NCBI RefSeq assembly: GCF_943193215.1
Contig: NZ_CALPDH010000005.1
Coordinates: 150,489 to 214,488, forward strand
Reading direction: 5' to 3'
Source: Acetatifactor aquisgranensis
GTDB lineage: Bacteria; Bacillota; Clostridia; Lachnospirales; Lachnospiraceae
DNA: 64,000 nucleotides
The position numbers and the translations under genes were made by a program. Below, one piece after another: positions 49,201-57,443 of the stretch; position 1 is the stretch's first letter; every line of letters begins with the position of its first letter. Under the pieces are notes generated by a model. That model was not told the DNA's origin, searched no databases, and worked only from the letters and a program-made list of their open reading frames with translations.

Positions 49201-49944
49201 ATGGATAAAAAGCGCGTCCGCATGATAGTGGCCTACGACGGCACGAATTATCATGGCTGGCAGGTTCAGGACAACGGTATCACCATCGAATCGGAGCTGA
49301 ACAGATGCCTTACGGAACTTTTGAAAGAACCTATACAGGTCTCCGGCGCAAGCCGCACGGATTCCGGCGTCCATGCCATGGGCAATGTGGCCATATTTGA
49401 CACTGTGTCCAGGATGCCGGCCGGGAAGTTTGCCTATGCGCTGAACCAAAGACTGCCGGAGGACATCCGCATACAGAAGTCCGAGGAGGTGCCCGGGGAC
49501 TGGCACCCCAGATACTGCGAGAGCCGCAAGACTTACGAATACCGGATCTACAGGGCGGAATTTCCCATGCCGGTGAAAAGGCTGTATTCTTATTTCAATT
49601 ATCATCCGCTGGATGTGGGGCGGATGCGGGAGGCGGCCGCTTACCTGGAGGGGGAGCATGATTTCAAAAGCTTCTGCCAGGCCGGGGCCCAGGTGCAGAG
49701 CACGGTGCGGACCCTCTATGTGCTGTGGGTGGAGGAGCAGGGCCCGGACATCGTCATCAGGGTGTGCGGGAATGGCTTTCTGTATAATATGGTGCGGATC
49801 ATCGCAGGGACTCTGCTGGAGGTAGGCCAGGGAAAGCGGGAGCCGGAGTCCATGCAGGAGATTCTGGAGGCAAAAGACCGGGCCGCCGCCGGCCCTACCG
49901 CGCCGGCCCACGGGCTGACGCTGATACGCTATGAATTTCTATAG
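49201..49944 (+). CDS. truA: tRNA pseudouridine(38-40) synthase TruA
   Basis: 247 residues. MIVAYDGTNYHGWQVQDNG at the start and the catalytic Asp in SRTDSGVHAMGNVA. It converts uridines 38-40 of the tRNA anticodon arm. Its place between ecfT and rplM is conserved in Firmicutes. A 145-bp spacer separates it from ecfT, with nothing recognised in it. Confidence 0.97.
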   Translation: MDKKRVRMIVAYDGTNYHGWQVQDNGITIESELNRCLTELLKEPIQVSGASRTDSGVHAMGNVAIFDTVSRMPAGKFAYALNQRLPEDIRIQKSEEVPGDWHPRYCESRKTYEYRIYRAEFPMPVKRLYSYFNYHPLDVGRMREAAAYLEGEHDFKSFCQAGAQVQSTVRTLYVLWVEEQGPDIVIRVCGNGFLYNMVRIIAGTLLEVGQGKREPESMQEILEAKDRAAAGPTAPAHGLTLIRYEFL

Positions 49945-49983
49945 AAATCCTTAAATTTTTTGGATTTTTTGGGAAAATAATGA

Positions 49984-50012
49984 TTGACATGAGATGTCGA
50001 TTATAGTACAAT
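49984..50012 (+). promoter_or_regulatory. Promoter of rplM-rpsI
   Basis: TTGACA at 49984-49989 and TACAAT at 50007-50012 with a 17-bp spacer; near consensus. It leaves a leader of about 155 nt before rplM. Confidence 0.85.
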
Positions 50013-50018
50013 ATCCAA

Positions 50019-50175
50019 GTGTGACAGCGATTCAAAATGCCGAGCCAAAGCCCCGGCGAAGCATTTGATAATAGAAAAACCGTCCCGGCGAAGCGTGGAA
50101 TGCAGCCCGGACATCTGCAGGATGCGGCGGACACGGGATACCGACTCAAGGAAAACGCAATACGGAGGGAACGCA
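50019..50175 (+). promoter_or_regulatory. Leader of the rplM-rpsI mRNA, possible L13-type regulatory RNA
   Basis: The roughly 155-nt untranslated leader holds GC-rich segments able to pair (for example CCCCGGCGAAGC and CCCGGCGAAGCG repeats). Firmicutes rplM mRNAs often carry an L13-binding leader; position and length fit, but I cannot confirm the consensus structure by eye. Confidence 0.4.
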
Positions 50176-50604
50176 ATGAAAACTTTTATGGCTACTGAAG
50201 CTACAATCGATAGAAAATGGTATGTAGTAGATGCTGCTGGTATGACTTTGGGACGCCTTGCCTCAGAGGTTGCCAAGGTTTTAAGAGGAAAGAACAAGCC
50301 GATCTTCACCCCTCATATGGATACAGGTGACTATGTCATCATCGTCAATGCGGAGAAGATTAAGGTGACCGGCAAGAAGCTTGACCAGAAGATTTATTAT
50401 CATCATTCCGATTATGTAGGCGGCCTGAAGCAGACCACCCTGAGGGATAAGCTGGCTAAGAAGCCGGAGCAGGTTGTGGAGCTGGCAGTTAAGGGCATGC
50501 TTCCGAAAGGACCTTTAGGAAGGCAGATGTACAGAAAGCTGTTCGTATACGCCGGGCCTGAGCACAAGCATGCGGCTCAGAAGCCTGAGATACTGACATT
50601 CTAA
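50176..50604 (+). CDS. rplM: 50S ribosomal protein L13
   Basis: 142 residues from the ATG at 50176 (GGAGGGAACGCA upstream); a longer upstream reading covers the leader and is rejected. RKWYVVDAAGMTLGRLASEV and MLPKGPLGRQMYRKLFVYAG are diagnostic. L13 is essential for early 50S assembly. Confidence 0.98.
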   Translation: MKTFMATEATIDRKWYVVDAAGMTLGRLASEVAKVLRGKNKPIFTPHMDTGDYVIIVNAEKIKVTGKKLDQKIYYHHSDYVGGLKQTTLRDKLAKKPEQVVELAVKGMLPKGPLGRQMYRKLFVYAGPEHKHAAQKPEILTF

Positions 50605-50627
50605 GGGATAGGAGGATAAGATAAATC

Positions 50628-51023
50628 ATGGCTAAGACGGAAAAGTATTACGGCACAGGCAGAAGAAAGAAATCCATCGCAAGAGTGTATTTGACACCCG
50701 GCAAAGGCGATGTTATCATCAATAAGAGGAACATGGATGATTATTTCGGGATGGAGACACTGAAAGTCATCGTCCGTCAGCCTTTCGTGGCTACCGGCAC
50801 CAATGAGAAGTTCGACGTGCTGGTGAACGTGAGCGGCGGCGGATACACAGGACAGGCAGGCGCTATCAGACATGGCATCGCAAGAGCGCTGCTTCAGGTG
50901 GACGCTGAGTACAGGCCGGTCCTGAAGAAAGAAGGCTTCCTCACGAGAGACCCTCGTATGAAGGAAAGAAAGAAGTACGGCCTGAAAGCTGCGAGACGTG
51001 CTCCTCAGTTCTCCAAGAGATAA
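50628..51023 (+). CDS. rpsI: 30S ribosomal protein S9
   Basis: 131 residues; YYGTGRRKKSIARVYLTPGK at the start and the RRAPQFSKR tail, whose last residues touch P-site tRNA. TAGGAGG upstream of the ATG. It ends the rplM operon before a strong terminator. Confidence 0.98.
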   Translation: MAKTEKYYGTGRRKKSIARVYLTPGKGDVIINKRNMDDYFGMETLKVIVRQPFVATGTNEKFDVLVNVSGGGYTGQAGAIRHGIARALLQVDAEYRPVLKKEGFLTRDPRMKERKKYGLKAARRAPQFSKR

Positions 51024-51074
51024 GAGCATTTCCCTTAGAGAGAGGAAGATAATTTTACGGATTCAAAAATATGG

Positions 51075-51102
51075 ACTCCGCAGGAAAACCTGCGGAGTTT
51101 TT
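51075..51102 (+). terminator. Terminator of rplM-rpsI
   Basis: ACTCCGCAGG at 51075-51084 and CCTGCGGAGT at 51089-51098 form a perfect 10-bp stem with an AAAA loop, followed by TTTT. Confidence 0.93.
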
Positions 51103-51168
51103 GATTAACATATCAGGATATTCGGGTTATAATATTTGAAGATAAATTTGATATTTTGAGGTGCAGAT

Positions 51169-51783
51169 ATGTTTGATAAAAAGAAGAAATATATGCGAAA
51201 AAGAAAATACAGCACAGTCCTGCTTTCTGCCTTTCTAACGGCAGGGCTGATATGCGGATGCGGGGAAGACGCGTCTATAGGGGAGATGAAAGAGGGGACT
51301 TCCCAGAGCGGCACATCACAGGCTGCAGAGGAGGCGGAAAGTCCGGCTGCCGTCAGCTTTTCCGGACAGGATATGGAGGGGAATATCGTCACTTCAGATA
51401 TCTTCGGCCAGTCCAGGCTTACTATGGTCAATGTGTGGGCTACCTACTGCAATCCCTGTCTGAGCGAGATGCCGGATCTGGGCGAGCTGGCCGGTGAATA
51501 TGACGCGGGCGACTTCCAGCTGATTGGAATCATCAGCGATGTGGAGGAGGGCGCCGATGAAGAGATTATGGAGAACGCAAGGACTTTGATTGAGCAGACG
51601 GGGGCGGACTATCCTCATCTGCTGCTGAACAGATTTCTGTACTATTCAATGCTGAAAGACGTGACAGGGGTGCCTACCACTTTCTTTTTCGACCAGGAGG
51701 GCAATCTGCTGGAAGCGGTGCAGGGGGCGAAAAGCAAGGATGTGTGGAAGGAGAAGATAGATGGATTTCTGGAAGACATGTAG
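51169..51783 (+). CDS. TlpA/ResA-like thiol-disulfide oxidoreductase lipoprotein
   Basis: 204 residues. A basic N-terminus, hydrophobic stretch and lipobox LICGC (lipidated Cys31) place it on the outer face of the membrane. The thioredoxin fold carries the active site WATYCNPC with Cys94 and Cys97, and the cis-Pro region VPTTFFFDQEGN. It probably reduces or isomerises disulfides outside the cell, or supplies electrons to a partner. The next two genes (a CXXC micro-protein and a polyferredoxin) overlap or adjoin it, suggesting an electron relay across the membrane. Confidence 0.88.
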   Translation: MFDKKKKYMRKRKYSTVLLSAFLTAGLICGCGEDASIGEMKEGTSQSGTSQAAEEAESPAAVSFSGQDMEGNIVTSDIFGQSRLTMVNVWATYCNPCLSEMPDLGELAGEYDAGDFQLIGIISDVEEGADEEIMENARTLIEQTGADYPHLLLNRFLYYSMLKDVTGVPTTFFFDQEGNLLEAVQGAKSKDVWKEKIDGFLEDM

Positions 51784-51958
51784 GAACCGGAATGGCCGCA
51801 GGGGGGCAAAAGACCAGTGGAAATGCACAGACCGCGCATGGATCCCGGGGCTGCTGGCCGGAGCGCTGTTCCTCTGGGCAGGCGCCGCCAGGGGAGAACT
51901 TGCCGATATCTGGCGAAAAGCGGTGATGATTTGTATGGAATGTATAGGGATAGGGTAG
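51761..51958 (+). CDS. CD1871A-type CXXC motif-containing small membrane protein
   Basis: A 65-residue protein overlapping the end of the TlpA gene by 23 bp in another frame. It has one hydrophobic helix (about 28-44, IPGLLAGALFLWAGAARGE) and ends KAVMICMECIGIG, the C-terminal signature of the small CXXC family known from clostridial redoxin loci. The Cys pair is in the last seven residues (CMEC). Start choice is uncertain; a shorter form is possible. It likely passes electrons or metal between the TlpA-like lipoprotein and the 4Fe-4S protein encoded one base downstream. Confidence 0.8.
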   Translation: MDFWKTCRNRNGRRGAKDQWKCTDRAWIPGLLAGALFLWAGAARGELADIWRKAVMICMECIGIG

Positions 51959-51959
51959 G

Positions 51960-52856
51960 ATGATGAAGAGACTGAGAACGGCTGTCCAAATTATTTTTAC
52001 CGTTTTTACGAATGGATATGCATACGGCTTTCTGCGTGGAAAAATCTATCAGGGGAATCTGAAGTATGCCTGTGTGCCGGGATTGAACTGCTATTCCTGT
52101 CCGGGGGCGCTGGCTTCCTGTCCGCTGGGGGCCCTGCAGGCTCTGCTGAATCGGCAGGGCTTCCGGATTCCTTTTGGGGCTTTGGGCTTCTTTTTTATCT
52201 TCGGAAGCGTTTTCGGGCGTTTCATCTGCGGATGGCTCTGTCCCTTTGGGCTGGTGCAGGACCTTCTGCACAGGATTCCCGTATTCCGCAAAAGGAAGAG
52301 GCTGCCTTTCCATCATATTCTGAAGTACGGAAAATACCTTGTGCTGATTTGCCTTGTGGGCATCGGCTCCGTTTTTTTGTTCAGTGGATTTGCCAAGGTG
52401 CCGGCTTTCTGCAAGTTTTTATGTCCCTCCGGCACTTTGTTCGGAGCGCTGCCGCTGCTCGCCTCCAATAAGGGGCTGCAGGAGCAGATAGGGGGGCTGT
52501 TTTTCTGGAAACTGGGCCTCCTGGTTTTTCTCCTGCTGCTCTCCGTGAAGGTCTACCGCCCTTTTTGCCAGTATCTGTGCCCGCTGGGAGCCATCTATGG
52601 CTGGTTCAACCGGTTCAGCCTGGTGCAGGTGCGCTGGGAGGAAGAGCGCTGTACTTCCTGCATGGCATGCAAAAAAGCCTGCCCTGTGGACCTGGCTCCT
52701 CGTGAGATTTCGCGCTCCCCTGAATGCATCCGCTGCGGCAAGTGTGTGGCTGCCTGCCCGGAGAAATGTCTTGGTTTCCGTTCCTTTACAAATTCTCCCA
52801 AAGCTGATATAATAAAAGAGAAACTGAAAAGCGATAAACAAAAAGCGGGGAACTGA
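51960..52856 (+). CDS. 4Fe-4S polyferredoxin membrane protein (NapH/YccM-like)
   Basis: 298 residues with several hydrophobic helices and Cys-rich loops: CYSCPGALASCPLGAL, CGWLCPFGLVQDLLHR, CKFLCPSGTLFGALP and CQYLCPLGAIYGWF, then two ferredoxin clusters CTSCMACKKACPVD and CIRCGKCVAACPEKC. This pattern is found in NapH/FixG-like proteins that move electrons across the membrane. In this clostridial context it probably feeds the extracytoplasmic TlpA-like protein (inference). The stop is two bases before the next gene. Confidence 0.9.
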   Translation: MMKRLRTAVQIIFTVFTNGYAYGFLRGKIYQGNLKYACVPGLNCYSCPGALASCPLGALQALLNRQGFRIPFGALGFFFIFGSVFGRFICGWLCPFGLVQDLLHRIPVFRKRKRLPFHHILKYGKYLVLICLVGIGSVFLFSGFAKVPAFCKFLCPSGTLFGALPLLASNKGLQEQIGGLFFWKLGLLVFLLLLSVKVYRPFCQYLCPLGAIYGWFNRFSLVQVRWEEERCTSCMACKKACPVDLAPREISRSPECIRCGKCVAACPEKCLGFRSFTNSPKADIIKEKLKSDKQKAGN

Positions 52857-52858
52857 AA

Positions 52859-53083
52859 ATGGATGTAAAAGAACAGATTGCGAAAGCAGTAGACAAAATC
52901 ACCAAAGACAAGCAGCTTCAGGAACAGTTCCGGAAAGATCCGGTAAAGGCGCTGGAGAGCGTCCCGGGCATCGATTTGCCGGATGATGTCATAGAACAGG
53001 TGGTGAAAGACGTAAAGGCAAAGCTGACCGCTGACAAGCTTTCGGATTCAGCGGATGCTCTGAAGGGCCTTTTCAAGAAATAA
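52859..53083 (+). CDS. Small hypothetical protein resembling a Nif11/NHLP-type leader domain
   Basis: 74 residues, helical and charged. DKQLQEQFRKDPVKALESVP followed by GIDLPDDVIEQVVKDV resembles the conserved part of nitrile-hydratase-leader-like and Nif11-like peptides (a helical DP-x3-AL segment then GI-x-LP), but there is no double-Gly cleavage site or Cys-rich core, and no modifying enzyme nearby. It may simply be a small structural protein. The gene follows the polyferredoxin stop by two bases, so it is in the same transcript. Confidence 0.6.
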   Translation: MDVKEQIAKAVDKITKDKQLQEQFRKDPVKALESVPGIDLPDDVIEQVVKDVKAKLTADKLSDSADALKGLFKK

Positions 53084-53120
53084 AATCATAAAAAGACAGT
53101 AAAAGCTGTGCGGAAGAAAG

Positions 53121-53172
53121 CGGCGTCATATGCGCGGTAAGGCCACTAAAGCATATGATGCCGTTTTGTTTT
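53121..53172 (+). terminator. Terminator of the redox operon
   Basis: CGGCGTCATATGC at 53121-53133 pairs over 13 bp (one G-T) with GCATATGATGCCG at 53151-53163, followed by TTTTGTTTT. Confidence 0.9.
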
Positions 53173-53236
53173 ACCTGTTTCGCAGCTTAGAAATAATTTT
53201 CAGCATGATTTTGAATCATCAGGAAAGGTGCGTAAA

Positions 53237-53791
53237 ATGATGGATTGGATTATAAATCTGGATGCCGGCATACTGCTCTTTATTCAGGAAACAATCAGGA
53301 ATCCCGTGCTGACCCCTCTTTTTGCCGCTGTCACGGTGCTGGGGAACGCCGCCGTGGTATGGATTCTCATATCTCTGGGCATGTCGGCTTCGAGAAAGAC
53401 CAGGAAGACTGCCCTGATGTGTGCCGTTGCCCTGCTGGTGTCTTTGCTGATCAACAACATGGTCTTAAAAAATATAGTGGGGAGGATTAGGCCATATGAA
53501 GCGATAGCGGGCCTTGTCCCGCTGATCGGGAAGCCCAGGGACTACTCTTTTCCCTCCGGGCACACCGCCAGTTCCTTCGCTGCGGCGTGGGTCCTGTTCC
53601 GCAGACTGCCGAGGCGCTTCGGAATCCCGGCGCTGATGCTGGCGGGCCTGATTGGCATATCGCGGCTGTATCTGGGCGTGCATTACCCTACGGATGTGCT
53701 GTTCGGCGTCATCAGCGGGATCGGGTGCGGCTGCGCTGCCTGTGCGCTGGTGTCCGCGCCGGCGCGGGGGAAAAGGCATGCCAAGACATAG
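53237..53791 (+). CDS. PAP2-family phosphatase
   Basis: About 184 residues with five or six hydrophobic helices. The three PAP2 motifs are KNIVGRIRPYEA (K-x6-RP), PSGHTASSF (PSGH) and SRLYLGVHYPTDV (SR-x5-H-x3-D), giving the full catalytic set. Such enzymes dephosphorylate undecaprenyl pyrophosphate or phosphatidylglycerol phosphate at the outer membrane face. ATG 53237 is preferred to a GTG nine bases earlier because AGGAAAGG spaces better. Confidence 0.92.
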   Translation: MMDWIINLDAGILLFIQETIRNPVLTPLFAAVTVLGNAAVVWILISLGMSASRKTRKTALMCAVALLVSLLINNMVLKNIVGRIRPYEAIAGLVPLIGKPRDYSFPSGHTASSFAAAWVLFRRLPRRFGIPALMLAGLIGISRLYLGVHYPTDVLFGVISGIGCGCAACALVSAPARGKRHAKT

Positions 53792-53820
53792 AAAGAGGGA
53801 TGGAAGGAAGCGGACAGTGA

Positions 53821-53850
53821 TTGACAGGAATCTGCTTCTGGGAGTATGAT
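53821..53850 (+). promoter_or_regulatory. Promoter of the TPR/DUF4037/DUF4125 gene
   Basis: TTGACA at 53821-53826 and TATGAT at 53845-53850 with an 18-bp spacer. It overlaps the first possible in-frame ATG at 53846, supporting the later start at 53918. Confidence 0.7.
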
Positions 53851-53917
53851 GGAGATGACACGAAGGTGTCTGAAAGCACGGATTCAGCGGATGTATGGAT
53901 TGGAGGGAAGAAAGCGG

Positions 53918-56275
53918 ATGGAAAACGAACAATTGGATATGGATCAGATTTTGGCACAGGTGGATGCACTGTATGAGGAGAATAAGGGAGAGGAAGCGGA
54001 GCAGCTCATGCTGCGTGCTGTGGAAGAGGCAATCAGACTAAAGGACGACGGTGCCCGCCTGCAGCTTCAAAACGAGCTGTTGGGGTACTACCGCGAGACC
54101 AGCCAGAGGGAAAAGGTCTATCAGATGGCTTCGGAAGCCATAGAGTATGCGAAAGCCATAGGGCTGGAGGGAACGGTCCCTTATGCCACTACGCTGCTGA
54201 ACGTGGCCACTGCCTACCGCGCCTGCGGCAGGCTTGAGGAATCAAAGGAATACTACGCACAGGTACAGGAAATTTACGACAGTCAGCTAGAACCGGACAG
54301 CATGCTCATGGCTGGTCTGAAGAATAATATCGCTTTACTGTATCAGGAGACGGGGGATTTTGCCACCGCAAAGGAAAAACTGCAGGAGGCTCTGGCAATC
54401 GTTTCGGGGAGAGGAGAGGCCTACGAGACAGCCGTCACCTATGCCAATCTGGCCAGCACCTGCATGCAGCTGCAGCAGAACGAAGAAGCGCGAGAGTATG
54501 CGCTGAAATCCGTAGAGATATTCGAGCGGGAAAAGGTGGCGGACAGTCATTACGCCGCGGCCCTGGCCACGCTGGGCGCCTACAGTTTTTATGGGAAAGA
54601 TTTCAAAAAGGCCCTGGAGTATTATCAGAGGGGCATGGAGGCCGTGGAGAGGAATCTGGGCAGGAATGAATATTACCGCAGGCTTCAGGAGAATGCCGCC
54701 GCCTGTGAAAGGGCACTGGTGAAAGAGGAGCAGGGAGCAGGCCTTGTGCTGGCCAGGCAGTACTATGAAAGCTGCGGCAGGCAGATGATAGAAGAGCGCT
54801 TTTCTGCTTATGCCGGAAAGATTGCGGTGGGTCTTGTGGGCAGGGGCTCCGATTGCTTCGGTTACGACGATACGGCCTCCAGGGATCACGACTGGGGTCC
54901 GGATTTCTGCATGTGGGTGACGGACGAGACCTATGAGGAAATCGGGGAGGAGCTGCAGCGGGCCTATGAGAGCCTGCCTGAGGAATTCGGCGGCTATAAG
55001 CGCGCTTCCCGGGTCAATGGGCGCAACCGGAGGGGCGTAATCAGGATATCGGAATTTTATAAAGGGCTGGTGGACGCGGCAGGCTATGGGGAAATCGACT
55101 GGCGGAGCGTAAGCGATGCGGGCCTGGCTGCTGCGGTGAACGGAGAGGTATTCCGGGATGACGAGGGCATCTTCACGGCATTCAGGGACAGGCTGAAAGA
55201 GGGCTATCCTGAGGATATCCTCTACCTGAAGCTGGCGGAGAGCGCGGCCAGGTTTTCCCAGACGGCCCAGTACAATTACCCCAGGATGCTGCGCAGAGGG
55301 GATATCCTCACAGCCCAGATGATGGTGTGGGACGGTCTCAAGGAAGCCATGAAGCTGCAGCACTATATCGAGAGGAAATATCCGCCACATGACAAATGGC
55401 TCTATCAGAGCCTGGTATCATTGGAGCAGGGCGGGGAAATGGGGAGCATGCTCCTGGATATTTCAAGCAGGCTGGCAGGAAGCGGCGTTATGAAGAATGC
55501 CCGGGAAGAGGAGCCCATTGAGAGAAAGATTGAGCGTGTGGCATCCTATTTCGCAGCGGAGATGTACCGGGCAGGCTTTATCAGCGATACGGACAGCTAT
55601 CTGGACGCCCACAGCCAGGAACTGGTATACAAGGCGTCCCTGTCCGTGAAAGAGAAAGAGGCTCTGGTGGAGGAAATCGCAAAGCTGGAGTTCGAAGCGT
55701 TTGACAAGGTGAAGAACGAGGGCGGCAGAGCCAGCTGCCAGAACGACTGGGCCACTTTTTCCATTATGAGAAAGAGCCAGTACCTGACCTGGAACAAGCC
55801 TATGCTGATACAGTATCTCTACGATTTCCACAGGGAGTACCGCAGAGGGCATAACCTGATCGAGGAAAAATACGGAAGGATGATGGAGAGCACTGCGCCG
55901 GAAAAATATGAGGAGATCAAGTCCTATTTCCCGGAGCTGACCCTGGAGAAGAAAGAAATCATAGAACAGATTGTCCGTTTCCAGGTGGGATGGATGGAGA
56001 AATTTTCGGAAGAGTACCCGGAACTTGCGGGCAATGCCAGAAATATCCATACCTATGAGGACAACAGCGAGGACACTTCCTACGAGACTTATCTGAGAGG
56101 AGAACTGGGGACTTACTCGGACAAGATGCTGGAACTGTACGGCAGATATGTAGTGGGATATGCCCGCTCCGGGAAGAACCTGACCCGGGATATCATGGAA
56201 TTAAGTGTAAAAATGTACGGCTACGCGGATGTGGAGGACGCGGAGCGCAAGCTGGAACAGGCCTGGCAAAAATAA
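53918..56275 (+). CDS. TPR protein with nucleotidyltransferase-like DUF4037 and DUF4125 domains
   Basis: About 785 residues. Residues 1-270 form tetratricopeptide repeats (for example YATTLLNVATAYRACGRLEE and FATAKEKLQEALAIV). From about 303 a nucleotidyltransferase-like core appears: GLVGRGSDCFGYDDTASRDH followed by DWGPDFCMWV, the G-GS and D-x-D pattern of DUF4037. The C-terminal part (about 590-785), with DWATFSIMRKSQYLTWNKPM and LIQYLYDFHREYRRGHNL, matches DUF4125. Substrate and role are not known; the core would suit nucleotidyl transfer to RNA, protein or a small molecule. ATG 53918 follows GGAGGG. The gene has its own promoter. Confidence 0.8.
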   Translation: MENEQLDMDQILAQVDALYEENKGEEAEQLMLRAVEEAIRLKDDGARLQLQNELLGYYRETSQREKVYQMASEAIEYAKAIGLEGTVPYATTLLNVATAYRACGRLEESKEYYAQVQEIYDSQLEPDSMLMAGLKNNIALLYQETGDFATAKEKLQEALAIVSGRGEAYETAVTYANLASTCMQLQQNEEAREYALKSVEIFEREKVADSHYAAALATLGAYSFYGKDFKKALEYYQRGMEAVERNLGRNEYYRRLQENAAACERALVKEEQGAGLVLARQYYESCGRQMIEERFSAYAGKIAVGLVGRGSDCFGYDDTASRDHDWGPDFCMWVTDETYEEIGEELQRAYESLPEEFGGYKRASRVNGRNRRGVIRISEFYKGLVDAAGYGEIDWRSVSDAGLAAAVNGEVFRDDEGIFTAFRDRLKEGYPEDILYLKLAESAARFSQTAQYNYPRMLRRGDILTAQMMVWDGLKEAMKLQHYIERKYPPHDKWLYQSLVSLEQGGEMGSMLLDISSRLAGSGVMKNAREEEPIERKIERVASYFAAEMYRAGFISDTDSYLDAHSQELVYKASLSVKEKEALVEEIAKLEFEAFDKVKNEGGRASCQNDWATFSIMRKSQYLTWNKPMLIQYLYDFHREYRRGHNLIEEKYGRMMESTAPEKYEEIKSYFPELTLEKKEIIEQIVRFQVGWMEKFSEEYPELAGNARNIHTYEDNSEDTSYETYLRGELGTYSDKMLELYGRYVVGYARSGKNLTRDIMELSVKMYGYADVEDAERKLEQAWQK

Positions 56276-56377
56276 ATATTTTTGGAAGACAGCATCTGGG
56301 AGATTCTGCATGTCCACATAAATGTCGAAAAACTGCACACTCTGTATAATGGAAACAGGAAAGGAGTGTATGGTAAG

Positions 56378-56644
56378 ATGGATATGAACGGCTTAGGAGG
56401 AGTGGGCATGCCTTATGGCGTTTCGACAGCCGGGCAGCTGCCGGTAGGCTTCGGGATGCCGCTGGCCATGAATGATGCGGCCATGAAGGGCTATGCGGAT
56501 CTGACGGAGGCGCAGAAAGAGGAAGTCATCCTGCGCTGCAAGGACGCCGGGACGAAAGAAAAGATGCAGGAAATCGTAGATTCCCTGGCGCCCGGCACGG
56601 ATGTGCGGGAAGTGTACGAGGAAGAGCGGGAAAGCATGTTTTAA
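56378..56644 (+). CDS. Small hypothetical protein, 88 residues
   Basis: Begins MDMNGLGGVGMPYGVSTAGQ, a Gly/Met-rich flexible segment, followed by a charged helical half (DLTEAQKEEVILRCKDAGTK and KMQEIVDSLAPGTDVRE). AAAGGAG lies eleven bases upstream and a TATAAT is at 56345-56350 without a clear -35. No family recognised, though the Lys/Glu-rich half reads like a genuine coding sequence. It ends just before a convergent terminator. Confidence 0.65.
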   Translation: MDMNGLGGVGMPYGVSTAGQLPVGFGMPLAMNDAAMKGYADLTEAQKEEVILRCKDAGTKEKMQEIVDSLAPGTDVREVYEEERESMF

Positions 56645-56650
56645 CGCAAC

Positions 56651-56682
56651 AGACGGCGGATCAGGTGTACCATCCGCCGTCT
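56651..56682. terminator. Convergent terminator
   Basis: AGACGGCGGAT at 56651-56661 and ATCCGCCGTCT at 56672-56682 form a perfect 11-bp stem. The stop codon of the minus-strand SDR gene starts the loop. It separates two converging genes; T-runs are weak on both sides. Confidence 0.75.
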
Positions 56683-57398
56683 ATTGTTATAATCTGTCCT
56701 GTCAGATAGGCGGGAGCCTCGGCCAGCTGGAGGGCCAGCCGGGCTACTTCCAACGGGCTTCCCAGCCTGTCGGCTGGGATTTCTTCCCTTAATGTTTCCA
56801 AATCCTCCGCGGACAAGGTGCTGTTCATGGCAGTGTCGATGACGCCGCAGGCGATGGCGTTGACCTGGATATTGCTGGGAGCAAGTTCCTTGGCCAGGGC
56901 TTTGGTGAAAGCGTTCATGCCTCCCTTTGACGCGGAATAGGCCACCTCCATGGAGGCGCCCCGGGTGCCCCAGACAGAGGAGATGTTGATGATTCTGCCC
57001 GCGTGCCGCTGCAGCATCAGGGGGATGGCCGCCCGGCAGGTATAGAAACAGGAGTCCAGGTTCACCGCCAGGACTTTGTGCCACTGGGCGGAGGTCATGT
57101 CCGAGAGCAGGCCCAAATGCGCCATGCCGGCATTGTTCACCAGCACGTCCAGAGAGCGGAGGCCTGCAAACAGTTTTCCCACATCCTGTTCACTGCCGGC
57201 ATCTGCCTGTACTGCCCTGCAGGAGGTGCCGTAAGCGGAATGCAGCTGTCGGGCAAGCTCTTCCAAAGCCTCCATGGAATGATGGCAGGTAAGCACTAAG
57301 TCGTAGCCGTTTTCCGCAAAGAGCTCCGCCGTGGCTTTGCCGATACCTCTGGAGGCCCCGGTGATCAGGGCGGTTTTATTCTGGCGATTCGTGTACAT
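56661..57398 (-). CDS. Short-chain dehydrogenase/reductase, FabG-like
   Basis: About 245 residues. TGASRGIGKATAELF near residue 12, VNNAG, and the catalytic NISSVWGTRG with AYSASKGGMNAFTK (Tyr, Lys). The end ITGQIITIDGGW-type sequence is typical. It resembles FabG but stands alone, 43 kb from the fatty-acid cluster, so it probably reduces another ketone (sugar, steroid or acetoacetyl type). ATG 57398 follows GAGGAGAATATC. The upstream region carries the inverted-repeat element copy C. Confidence 0.9.
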   Translation of the reverse strand: MYTNRQNKTALITGASRGIGKATAELFAENGYDLVLTCHHSMEALEELARQLHSAYGTSCRAVQADAGSEQDVGKLFAGLRSLDVLVNNAGMAHLGLLSDMTSAQWHKVLAVNLDSCFYTCRAAIPLMLQRHAGRIINISSVWGTRGASMEVAYSASKGGMNAFTKALAKELAPSNIQVNAIACGVIDTAMNSTLSAEDLETLREEIPADRLGSPLEVARLALQLAEAPAYLTGQIITIDGGWYT

Positions 57399-57443
57399 GA
57401 TATTCTCCTCTGTGCCGGTTTTCTCTTTTTGCATCTATATATT

